Positions 47,018-56,885 of a DNA stretch of 64,000 bases are shown here, one piece after another. Under the pieces are notes generated by a model. The model saw only the letters and a program-made list of their open reading frames with translations, searched no databases and had not been told where the DNA came from. The stretch comes from Immersiella caudata. Lineage: Eukaryota; Ascomycota; Sordariomycetes; Sordariales; Lasiosphaeriaceae. Location: NCBI GenBank assembly GCA_030512335.1, contig JAULSU010000004.1:4278001-4342000 (forward strand). The letters run 5' to 3'. Every line of letters begins with the position of its first letter. Position 1 is the first letter of the stretch. A program made the translations under genes and the position numbers.

Positions 47018-48534
47018 ATGGACGAGAGAATATCAGAACCGCAAGGCTTCATATCGACACTCTGGGGTCGGGCGTTGACGGCGTTGCGCCTTCCAACCAA
47101 TGTCAGCACCCCCATCAACTCCAGGGTAGGACGGCCGCCGCCTACTCATCGGCTCCCAGAAGATAGCAGCCTTCAGAGAAGCCTATCACTTGGTCCGCGA
47201 CCATCAGTGGAGCCGCCTCATGTTTTCGACTATCAGTTTGCTAGGTCACCCGCAGTCTCTGCGGCGCCCTCTGTAGCGTCCTACCAGCAACGCCCTTACC
47301 GACCCACCGGGGGAAACGAGGAGGATCTTCAACCCATCGAGGAAGTCGATACGCCACCACGAACCTCTTTTGGCGATGACTACCTGGCCCCGACAATGAC
47401 AACAGACGCTGGCCCTTTGGCAGTCTTCGAGACCACAGCTGTTGCAGACGCTGAGCCGCTAGATGATTCTGGGCCTGGGGAGCTCACACGTGCTGGAAGA
47501 AAACCCTCGGGGATGAACCCACCCACGTTCTCAGCGCCGGCCCTTGAATGCGCTCTTGAGACCTCGAGACGTCGACATGAGGGTGAAGTGGAGTGTGGGG
47601 GTAATGATACAGCAAAGGTATCCCGAGCATCAACAGTGGCAATTGGTGACTTGATACCACCCGTTTCAACACTACCCATGGGCTCACCCAGTCTTGGTGG
47701 ACGGGCTTCATCAACTTTCGAGGGTCTAGACGCATCGACCTCTAGACCCTCGGCAAAACATGAGCCTGCCTCCGAGAGGAATCATCCAGTCTATTACAAC
47801 ACTGCGAGAGCGACGTGCTCTTTGAATCTGGTGTGCTACAGATCTGGCGCAAGAGGTTGCGACCTGCAGCAAATTCAGTGCATTCTTCGATCAAACTTCT
47901 CCACCAATGAGACCTTCCAGGCCGCTATGAAAGCAAACAAGTACTTGGTCCGCACAGATGATGAATTCTTTCGGGAGATGCAGCGGCTGTACAAATACAA
48001 AATGTGCGGATTCTTTCGACGGTACTTCTCGCTGAAGACTCTTCGGGCGTTTCGCGTCCTAGCTGTGAGTACTGGGGGGCGCCTTTCGACCGACTCAACG
48101 TTGTACTAACTCTGAAATATAGTACACCCCGACAACTAGGCCGACTGTTGTTCCCTTTGACGATTTCGTTCTCCAAGAAATGATGTATGCGTATCGCAAC
48201 CCAGACCGCCTGTTCCACGAAAGCGACGACTGGATCAAATGGGTATTCCGGCTTCGGCGCAAGGATAAACGCCATGCTTTGGAATTTGTCGAGGGCTGGA
48301 GCACGACTCGCATTGCAATTTCGGGAACAATCCCGTGGCTCGCTTCGTGCCTGGTTGGCATAATATGGACAGCAAGGGGAGGCGATCCACAAACTGCGTT
48401 TACTGTTGCGAGTTTCATTCTAACTTCGTCATCGGGTGAGTTCTCCTGATTCCTAGCGGTCGATTGTGCACTGAACCAGGACAGTCATTTTGGCGTTACT
48501 GGCAATTATCAGCAGTATCGAATCATCGGGGTAG
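47018..48534 (+). CDS. Protein of unknown function with two C-terminal membrane helices
   Basis: Exons are 47018-48064, 48123-48435 and 48485-48534. The introns (58 and 49 bp) start GTGAGT and end AG, giving 469 residues. The first half is disordered-looking and rich in Pro, Ser, Thr and Glu (GRPPPTHRLPEDSSLQRSLS). The second half is compact: KYLVRTDDEFFREMQRLYK, FRRYFSLKTLRAFRVLAYTP, DDFVLQEMMYAYRNPDRLF and RHALEFVEGWSTTRIAIS. Two membrane helices close it (IPWLASCLVGIIWTA and ASFILTSSSVILALLAIISS). The C-terminal block looks like a domain repeated in many ascomycete proteins without known function. It lies just upstream of a broken HET gene in the same orientation. Confidence 0.78.
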
Positions 48535-48900
48535 CATACCATCATCGCCGAAGAATACCGCCATGCGAACACACTTGTACTAGTTACTTGTTGGTGGAGG
48601 GAGGTGGTTCTAGAGCTAAGAAGTGTGTTCTCCCGGTTTTTGGAATGCGAGGAATTCGCGGAAGCAGACAGCAATGGAGAACTGTGTTGTTGAGACAGAT
48701 CAGGGTGGTGGGAATGGTGGTGGGAGTTCTGGCAGCAATGAGCATAGTCAGCAAGTTACGGCTCGAGCGGGGAAACGTCCCAAGTGTTTTTGGCTGGGCA
48801 TCAAAACTCGTCAAATCACCTCCAATGAATATCACGGCACCGACCACCAGATTTGAACGAGCTACTTCGTTCACACTTCAAGTTAGAGAAATGGCCTACA
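48535..48900. other. Intergenic region, no gene seen
   Basis: Spacer between the two-TM gene and the HET pseudogene. Nothing recognised. Confidence 0.5.
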
Positions 48901-49986
48901 ATGTCTTCGATCTACCACCCCCTCATACCCAACCGAATCCGCCTCCTCAACATCACCCCCGCACCTTGGTCTTCCCCCTTGCGGTGCTCCCTCAGCGCCG
49001 TCTCCCTACCCAGTCTCAACCCAGCAGATCCCTCCGAGGAAAACACCCCCTTTTGCAGCCCTCTCCTATACATGGGACCCGCAATTTCCTGCGTACCAAC
49101 TCCCCATCAGAATCAACGATACGACGCTTCTTATCGGCCGCAGCCTCCACACGGCTCTCCGTTACTACCGCCGCTGCGGATGGGGTTTCCGATCTGGGCT
49201 GACGCGATATGTATCAACCAGGATGATCTCGAGAGGGCGGAGCAGGTCGGGTTAGTGGATAGGATCTACTCGGCTGCGGGGGAGGTTGTTGTTTTTCTAG
49301 GGGCGGGGGAGGAGAGTGGTGAGGGGTTTGAGCCGCAAGATGGGGGTGATTTCGAGAAGGGGAGTGTGATGGAAAGAGCCGGCCTCTATTGATTTGGGAG
49401 GGAGGAGGAGAGTGTTGGAGATGGGGAGATTGGTTGGCGAACCTGACAAAGGGACGAGAGTGTTGTTTGACTTCTTGCAAGGGGCGTTGGCGTTGAAAAT
49501 CAGCAACCACCTTTCCGAGGTGGCGAGGTGGGGACGTCGACGCAAGAGCGTTGGGGATGCGGATTACCCCTGGGGTTACTTGTTGCGGCTTTGGAGAAGT
49601 TTTGAGGGGCGTCATGGTGGTCAAGAGTGTGGACGATTCAAGAGAGCGTAGTGGGGACAGAGCCGACCGTCTTCTGCCGTGGCGGTGCTGCGTCGTGGGA
49701 ATTTGTTGCTGAGGCTATCGGCGGGCTGCAAGCACATGTGAACGATTGCTGCACGTCGTACCTGAGGAGTGATGCGCCGGAAGGGTACGCCACGTCCATT
49801 TTCGAGCTCATCAAACGAGTACAGGATATTCAACGAGCGCGTAGAGCACAGAAGCTTTACCCTGATAGAATCAGCCAGGTACGAGCCCTTCAGCGGTACA
49901 ACGCTACCCACAACACTTTTCGCCGAACGCCTTTTTCAGCCCGGGGTCCGTGGCACTTTCATGCTGGGGGAGCCGTGATCGACTGA
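48901..49986 (+). pseudogene. Heterokaryon-incompatibility (HET) domain protein, frameshifted
   Basis: From ATG 48901 the frame reads SSIYHPLIPNRIRLLNITPA. At the TTTT run 49052-49055 family reading moves to another frame: FAALSYTWDPQFPAYQLPIR and INDTTLLIGRSLHTALRYY. Near 49175 it returns to the first frame with the HET signature IWADAICINQDDLERAEQ and RIYSAAGEVVVFLG, ending at TGA-type stops near 49392. Another frame resumes at VWTIQESVVGTEPTVFC near 49626 and closes at 49984-49986. HET domains trigger cell death when unlike hyphae fuse. The breaks make a full-length product impossible as read. Decay or sequencing indels are the choices; the break downstream of 49320 favours decay. Confidence 0.75.
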
Positions 49987-50890
49987 ATCGCTTCTCTCGG
50001 AGATGTGGGCATACCTGAAAGAAATATCTGGGAGCTCTTGTTTTGGTGGGCTACAATAGTGCCCAGCAATAATACCAAGTGGGTTGACATCTGCCGCACC
50101 GTGCGTGGAGACGTGTGGGCAGAGTCTGATGATACATTCTATCAAATGGGCGGCAGGTTGAGGCGCGAAACCAGTCATAAACGATGCAGGCTCTTTCAGC
50201 AGCGGGATTGCATCGCTCGCACACAAGCGGCGAGGTCAACTCGCATGGAGGAGGAGCTCCGCCCCTGGTGGAAGAGCAAGTGCGCAGGAGTGTGTAGCCC
50301 GGAGGAGGTTCGTGGTCTCGAGCCGTGGTGATATCGGACTGGTACCCGCCGCAGCTGTAGTCGGTGATGCTCTGGTGTTGCTGCGAGGCTGCAAGTTTCT
50401 ATGCGTGCTTCGCTCGAAACCCGTTTGACTCCCGCCAGCCACCGAGGATACCGGGTATCGCGTTGTCGGGAGCGCCTATATCCATAATATGATGGACGGG
50501 CAGTGTGGACCTCAAGAGAGCGACCTGACGGGGGATTTTGGTGTGGAAATCCGTGAGACTGGGGTGAGTTTGTTAGTCCGACCCAGTAGGTCACTTGAAT
50601 CAAAGCTTTGCAGAGGCGAGCGAGTTAGCCCTCTACCTTTCTTTGCTCAACTCTGAATTGAAATTATCCTTCATTGTTGATCTCCCTTATTCATGAAGGG
50701 GAATTCAAAGGTAGAGAGCGCCACTTCATTTCAACTGCACGCAATAGAAATCATCGTGAACAAAGCAAGGTAACTGGACTGAGATTGATGACAAAAAGGG
50801 AAGAAAGCCAAAGAATATTTGCAATGAATTGTACCCAACCGACTCCTTCAGGAACTGTTACCACCTCGTGATCGCGCGCCCCACTCAAAT
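49987..50890. other. Intergenic region, no gene seen
   Basis: It may contain remains of the HET gene's C-terminal part on the plus strand (short frames to about 50330), but no convincing segment. Confidence 0.4.
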
Positions 50891-52410
50891 TCAAAGGTAG
50901 TTCAGCTGCCACCAGTCAATCAAGTTCTTGAGGTTGGGCTGGACGCCAATCTTGTCCGTCCACGGAGTCGCCGAAGCGGTACCGCCGAGCTTCATGCGGC
51001 TCCTCAGCGCCGAAGGCGACAGCTTGTTGCCAGTCCTGACCTTGACGATGCCCTGCATGCTCAGAGCTGCTCCAGCAATGATAGGGGCAGCGCCAGAAGT
51101 GCCCGAGAAGTCAGCGTATGAGTCGGTATAGGCGGGGACGTCAACGCTCGAAGTGCGAATGTTCTCGCCCCACGAGTGGACATCGACACGGCTGCCGTAG
51201 TTGGAGAAGGAGAGGCGAGTGCGAGGGGTGCTCGAGCTGCCGGCTCCGACCATGATGGCGCCTGAGTCACGGAAGTGGGCGTGGCCGACGGTGAGGAGGG
51301 ACTTGGGGACGGTGGAGCCAGGGCGAGTGACGGGCGTGTCCATATTGACGCCTCCGTTGGCGGCGGGCTCGATAACGGTGATGCCGAGGGCGACGGCAAG
51401 CTGGATGGCGTCAAACTCGGCGTCGTAGATCTCGACCGGCCACAAGTTCAGGAACTCATCGGGGACTTGCATCTCGAGGAGCATGACATCTATTTTGGGT
51501 GAGTCTGCAGATCAGTTTAGTGTGGCAGTGGAAGGTACGAACCGCCATAGCCGAGGAAGGAGGCAGCGTCGAGGATGGCCTCGGGTGGGTTCTCCACCGG
51601 ACCCCCACCGACGGTCCTCTGAATACCGACAACATCGCCCTTCGCAGCGGGGACAATTCCAACGCCGCCCTTGTTGTTATCTGCCATGAGCATCTCGCCA
51701 AGCACAGCGGTACCGTGTGGGTAGTTTCCGCCATATCGGTCCAGCACATTCTCCCCAGCCAAAAGAGTGATATTCTGCGACACGAGATCCTCGTGGTCAA
51801 GCTTCCAGCCACGCTCAATGTCGATCACCTTGGTGTTGGCGCCATCACCACCGGCGAAGCCCCAGGCGTATTGGGCCTCGATGCCGCCGGGAGCTGCCTT
51901 CAGGTAGCCCTGGTTGGCGAACTGAGGATCGTTGGACGGATTGACGGCGGGTGCCTTGGAAGTGCCAAGGGGCTGGCAGCTCGACACCTCCTCTTGGGTG
52001 CCAAGGTTGTTGAGGAGGTTGACGACCTCAGGGTCAAAACTGCCATCCGTCGGGGCATCTGACTTGAACTGGACCTGATACCAGGCTCCAAAGTCAGCAG
52101 GCACGTAGCTTGGCGTGATCTGCTTGGCTTTGGCAACCAGCTCGGCGATCTGAGCGGGAGAAAGTCCGATGAGGGGCGAGACGCTAAAGTCAACGTCGCG
52201 CTTGGCGTTGGTGGTGTTTTGGGCGCTGCGGATGAGACTCTCGACAATCTCGGCACCAGAGAGAGTGCTGCGGCGCTGAAGAGTCGCCGGGCTGAGCTTG
52301 ACCGCGATGGCAGCTCGCGGGGCAGCGTCGGCGTTTCTGGGGATGGATGCCCCGAGGGCGTTGTTGAACAACAAGAGGCCAAAGGCCAACGAACGACTGA
52401 GGACCGTCAT
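50891..52410 (-). CDS. Secreted subtilisin-like serine protease (S8 family)
   Basis: Exons are 51543-52410 and 50891-51504. The 38-bp gap 51505-51542 begins GTTCGT and ends GCAG. This is short and its donor unusual, but it keeps frame (FLGYG-D-SPKIDVML), giving 493 residues. A signal peptide opens the protein (MTVLSRSLAFGLLLFNNALGA). A propeptide-like region follows to about residue 170. The catalytic triad is Asp197 (KVIDIERGW), His232 (YPHGTAVLGEM) and Ser426 (FSGTSGAAPIIAG). The oxyanion Asn is probably the one in EPAANGGVN. It should be an extracellular endopeptidase. The HGTAVLGEM form differs from proteinase-K-like HGTHVAG, marking a less common S8 branch. Confidence 0.87.
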
Positions 52411-54236
52411 GGTCACGGGAGGAGATTGAAAACGAGTGAAGGTGTGCTGGCGAGATGCCCTGATGCTGACGAGATGGACGGTTCTACATGAGAGACTGGA
52501 GATCCTTATATGCTGAATCAAAACATACGATATCCTCAGGCCACCCAACTAGGTAGGTCCATTCTGAGCCTGGGATCACAAGTCAACGCGATGGGTGTGT
52601 CATGAAGAGTCGCGATTGGCTACCAAACTCGATCCCACCACTTCGAGGATGTGGTTTTGGTCAGATTCTCTGCCAATACCAACCTGAATCAATAGTTCAT
52701 GTTCGCGCCTCGACCAGACCCAGACTGACGCCCGTCTCGTGCAGGTCTGAGATTTGAGGGGGACCGGCCCCCATGTCCTGGATCCCCCAACCCACGCACA
52801 TCCCACGCGACGCTAGGCGTCGATGTCACATTCCGCGCCGCCATCGCACCGCCCCGGCCTGACAGTAACGCCGATCTCACCTCTGAATCGACGAGTTCGG
52901 ACGAACATGCAGGCCTTTTGTTTAACGAACCTCTAGAAACCCAAGTTCCCAGCTCAGCCTCCAGCGGCCAAGACTGCGGCACGGGCACTAATATTGGGAC
53001 CTCGCTACCAGCGGGATGGCGATCCGACCCTCTGCAGCGCGTGGCGGACCGTTACATCGCACTGACAATAACGCCCGCGCCAGTGGGTTGGTGGCCTGCT
53101 ACCACAGCTTGGCTATGAGCTTGGCGGGCACCTTCGCGCTCTTGCACCACTAACGGTAAGGCTGATGGCTCCTTGGCATGTTATCGACTCGATTCCCCAC
53201 GACGTCTCGCTTAGGAATTCCAACATGGGCTGCCCCGTTTCAGAGCCAAGATCAGTTGCTGCAAACTCCTGAGCCCAGGATCGTGTCTCTTGATGTAAGG
53301 TACGAAACTATCCCTGCTAACAACACCAGGAGCAGCAAACCAATTCCCAACGAGCGCTAGGCGCGTGGGAACCCTGCGCCCGTCCCGCGTCAAACCTACA
53401 AAAGTACTGACTGGCTAATCCGTAAGGCTGTTTTTCAGCGTCAGTGCGTCATCACTCAGCGCGATTACCAACCCTCCATCTCGATTGTTGCCTCCACGGG
53501 TGATGCCGTGGAAATTGCTGGACCCTTTGGGACGAATTCCCATTATTAGACTCGATGGAACTGTGAAGCGCGTATCCAGAGTCCTAGCTCAACTTCAGCT
53601 CTCCAAGTCAGGGATGTGTTGTGCCTCCCCCTTTTCTCTCCCCCAGCTAACTTGGCATTATCAAATTAGGGGACTCGGCTTCGACTTGGGCATCGAGGAG
53701 TCATACCAATTATAGCTGCCTGTATGCTCGGCCCCCTCGATCAGGAAGATACACGATCCGGCGTTCGACATCATCTCGGATCTAGCCCTCTGATGGCCCT
53801 GTGGCGGCCGAGTCACGAATCAGCCTTTGGTTGGTGCGGTTGGAAGCCAGCCTGCCCTCGCGCCGGGAGGCCGCACTGCATGCAGTCCATGTTTTGAACA
53901 ACTCCTTTGGTTCGAACTTCCCAGTGCCTCCCTCCTCCGTCGGGATAGAGTTGGCTGTTGTGGGAGAGTTTCTTTGTCAGCAGCTCGAACCGCCGTCAGC
54001 AGAGGAACAGCTAGCTTGTAGGTTCATGTTCTTTGTGTTGACTCGACTCCGAGATATTGGCCCAACATTTGAATAAATGGACATCATCTGGCGGATGATT
54101 CTCGACATCAATATCTCCAACTCACCAAGCGCTCTGCGAGCATTCAAACTTCCAGTTTTTCGTTACTCTCCCGGTGAGAGATCCAACTAGCACATACATT
54201 AAACAAACAAGGTAGATATTTCGAATCCCCCGCATC
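52411..54236. other. Divergent intergenic region
   Basis: It should hold the promoters of the protease (minus) and the small membrane protein (plus). A TATATG-type AT-rich stretch is present near 52507-52512. No gene recognised. Confidence 0.45.
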
Positions 54237-54999
54237 ATGATGCAGTCGGGGCTGATCGTCAGCATCGTCCTCACCGTCGTTGCGTTTGTTGCTCTATGGA
54301 TCATCGGCATTTTGGCTCGCCTCGGGTACCTCGGTCCCAGCGGTACACCTTCCCCCAACCCATTCCTCCGTCCCAAGGACTCCTTCAACGAGGGCACCCC
54401 CATGGAAAGCGGTATTGATATGCAGCAGGTCCTGCCTACATCTGTCGACGGACCCTGCGGTGAAAACGTCTACAATGCTTCTCCTCCGCGTAAGCCCAGG
54501 AGCAAACTCAAGGAGAAGCTTGGTCCCTCGGTAGTCAACTGGTTCAAGAAGTCCACGCCTCTGAAGCCGGAAGAGAGGGTTGAGATGCCTCAGATTCCAA
54601 CCGCCCCTTCGGAGGCGGATCTCGGTTCGACTTCTCGGCCACGGCAAGCAAACGAAGCCCCGAGGGACTGGTTCGCTCAGCCTGCGGCCCTGGTGCCCAG
54701 TGAAAGAGTCCAGATGCCTGACATGTCACCTATTCCGGAGGATGCCGTCCCCACGACTCCTCAGCGACAGGGTGCTATCAAGAAGAAGTGAGTTCCTACG
54801 GGGGCTTCTGCTCCGGCTCGTGGCTGGTCGCCGAGCTCTAGGGTACTTACCACTTACCAGTACGATTAAGCAGGTTCCTCATAGCCCCAGCCGGTTGCGG
54901 TCTGAACCTGAGGGTGGCGCGGATGAGGGCTATCAGGTGAGCGAGATGAGCGATGGGCCGAGAGGTCCAAGGAGTCAGAAGGGGCTGCCGAGTGAGTGA
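54237..54999 (+). CDS. Small single-pass membrane protein, unknown function
   Basis: Exons are 54237-54787 and 54861-54999. The 73-bp intron runs GTGAGT to ACCAG in phase 2, giving 229 residues. An N-terminal membrane helix (LIVSIVLTVVAFVALWIIGIL) is followed by a polar tail with two similar segments. One is WFKKSTPLKPEERVEMPQIP; the other is WFAQPAALVPSERVQMPDMS, so a W-F-x(5-7)-P-x-E-R-V-x-M-P repeat is visible. The repeat suggests a short linear binding motif used twice. No known family. Without splicing the frame would end soon after Lys-Lys-Lys at 54789-54791. Confidence 0.65.
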
Positions 55000-55356
55000 G
55001 AATCTGAATGAGAACTCATTAAAGTTGTTCTACCTGCTCTCCGATGGAATAGGCTGGTGGGTAGATAGTTAGATACCCGAAATTCGTGTCGGGCTCTGAA
55101 AAAATAATAGAAAATTATTGATATTTTACCAAGTACTTGAAATTGTGCGTACATTGACGTGAAGTGATGAAGTGGGCCGAATGGCGCTCGTTGTGAGAAA
55201 ATGTGCGGCGTTGTTGACATCCTTAACGCCATCTCCAGAAACACGGAATCGGTGTTGCGCTTCTGAATGATAGACCACCACCGTTCTAAGTAACCCAGCT
55301 CGTCGTCCAACCTCAGCGACCGACCGACCACCCAGCGCGTACCTTCCCTCCATCCT
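55000..55356. other. Intergenic region, no gene seen
   Basis: Contains an AT-rich patch near 55097-55125. No coding signal. Confidence 0.45.
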
Positions 55357-55374
55357 CCCCCCCCCCCCCCCCCC
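55357..55374. repeat. Poly-C tract (18 C)
   Basis: Eighteen consecutive Cs about 90 bases upstream of the tRNA-like unit. Length may be unreliable in the assembly. Confidence 0.85.
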
Positions 55375-55466
55375 ACACCCCCCCAGACCAAACCGCACAC
55401 CGCCGCCCCACTCTCGTCCGGTATCGACGAGTCGACGGCCCCCCATGATAACAACCGAAGAACAAA

Positions 55467-55660
55467 GGGCCCGTAGTGCAACGGTAGCACGTTGCGGTCT
55501 AAACGGAGCACGGCCCGTGTTCGATTCTTGTAGGCAATAGAATGTTGGGGTACGGATTCCGGTCTGTTGTACTAACATCTCTGTCTTATAGGTGTATCGG
55601 CACGGTCGCTGGTAGGCTCCCTAGCACGCAAAAGTCCCGATTCGAATCCGGGCGGGCCCA
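55467..55660 (+). tRNA. Putative intron-bearing tRNA, anticodon position reads CTA (amber-type)
   Basis: The ends pair perfectly (GGGCCCG with CGGGCCC, then A). The D stem is GTGC/GCAC with loop AACGGTA and an A-box-like TAGTGCAACGG. The anticodon stem is TTGCG (55492-55496) with CGCAA (55627-55631). The loop G-T-C-T-A-A puts CTA at 55499-55501 after U33. The insert after position 37 is 55503-55625, 123 bp, long for a tRNA intron. The T arm CCCGA TTCGAAT CCGGG has one A-C mismatch at 53-61. Nine Ts follow at 55663-55671. CTA is one transition from tryptophan's CCA, and the D arm resembles fungal tRNA-Trp. It may equally be a degenerate copy. Confidence 0.5.
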
Positions 55661-55662
55661 CA

Positions 55663-55671
55663 TTTTTTTTT
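55663..55671 (+). terminator. Pol III-type T-run terminator
   Basis: Nine Ts two bases after the discriminator base of the tRNA-like unit. Confidence 0.6.
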
Positions 55672-55713
55672 CTTTTTCGCCGTTGTTTTGTTTTGGGAGT
55701 GAGGGTGTCGGTT

Positions 55714-55815
55714 GGTGTTGATGGTGTTGACAGTGTTGATGGTGTTGATGGTGTTGATGGTGTTGATGGTGTTGATGGTGTTGATGGTGTTGATGGTGTT
55801 GATGGTGTTGATGGA
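55714..55815. repeat. 9-bp minisatellite (GGTGTTGAT)n
   Basis: About eleven copies of a 9-bp unit in direct tandem, one of them varied (GACAGTGTT). No spacers, so not a CRISPR array. Short open frames through it encode Ile-Asn-Thr repeats but have no gene context. Confidence 0.9.
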
Positions 55816-56885
55816 GGTAAGGGATAAGGTCTGGTGGTGGTGTTTTTGTGGAGCAGGCTGTCGGTCATGAAGATGCTGGGACAGCCAGTATGTGTGTATA
55901 TGTGTAACTCTTTCATTCCAGGACATCAAAGAATGCCTTGGCTTTCACGAAAATGTTCAATGTCTCGCCTTAAACGTGATTCCGGCCATTGTCTTGACAA
56001 TGTTCCAAGCTATCAGTGGTTCATTTCCGACAAATACTGCACAGAGGGACCGACAGTGTAAAGAGTTGGACAAAGCACCGCGAAATTCTACATTCAGCGC
56101 ACACAGAAGCAACCCTTCCAAAGGTAGGTATAGATGTATGATCCTCATCATCGACGGGGGGTCGGATGGCTACAAGTCCAACCACGAAGAAAACGCGGTA
56201 ATGATGCAAGGAAGCACATTTAGAGCGAGTGAGGCGACAATCCACATTACATGTACCTATGCATGGGAAGCAGATTTTGCTGTTGTAGAGTTATGGCGCT
56301 CGTCCACATGCACAGAGGTAGAATGCGGTGATGGTGTTGAGGTAATGGCCGTTGCAGTAATGGCCGTCATGAAGATACATGCATGGTAGGATTTGGGAAC
56401 TTTGGTGGATGACGTGCGTTGCGACATTTGAGGGCGAGGAAATGGGCGCGCGCAGTTGGCAACGACGGCAGGTCAACTTGCCACGAGGCCACAATCCGAT
56501 GGCGAGGTGATAATAGTGGTCGGACCCAACATCATCCACCCAGAAACAGGAATGCAATGATACCATTCCTAACTTTGTCCTACAGTATCCATACAGAGTA
56601 GCAGAGTAGCAAAGGCATCCCGCCCCAGCCCAAACGCAAATCACACGGAGAAGCATCGGCAGCAATTTGCCCACCTCCGGACCCCGGACGCCAAAAAGGA
56701 AGCCGTCCCATCCTTCCCGCTCCAACCCGCTTTTCCTACTTGTGCTAATTACTCCGCAACTCTGGGTATGCCGAGACGCCCGCCGAAACTCGCCGTGGCT
56801 GCTCTGCGGTGTCGTCTTATCTCGAACTTTTCTGATCTCGGGCTCTTTTCTTTCCTCTATCTTGCGCGGCCAGCTCCGACTCTCC
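55816..56885. other. Intergenic region, no gene seen
   Basis: A minus-strand frame (56291-57103) covers much of it but overlaps the real Sfh1 terminal exon in another frame. No product recognised. Confidence 0.45.

Noticed and set aside
50891..52410. Reading the S8 protease plus nearby HET gene as a gasdermin/HET-Q-type death pair
   Set aside because: The protease has a signal peptide and is a secreted type, and no gasdermin-like gene is adjacent.
55714..55815. Repeat array considered as CRISPR
   Set aside because: The units are directly adjacent 9-mers with no spacers, and the host is a eukaryote.
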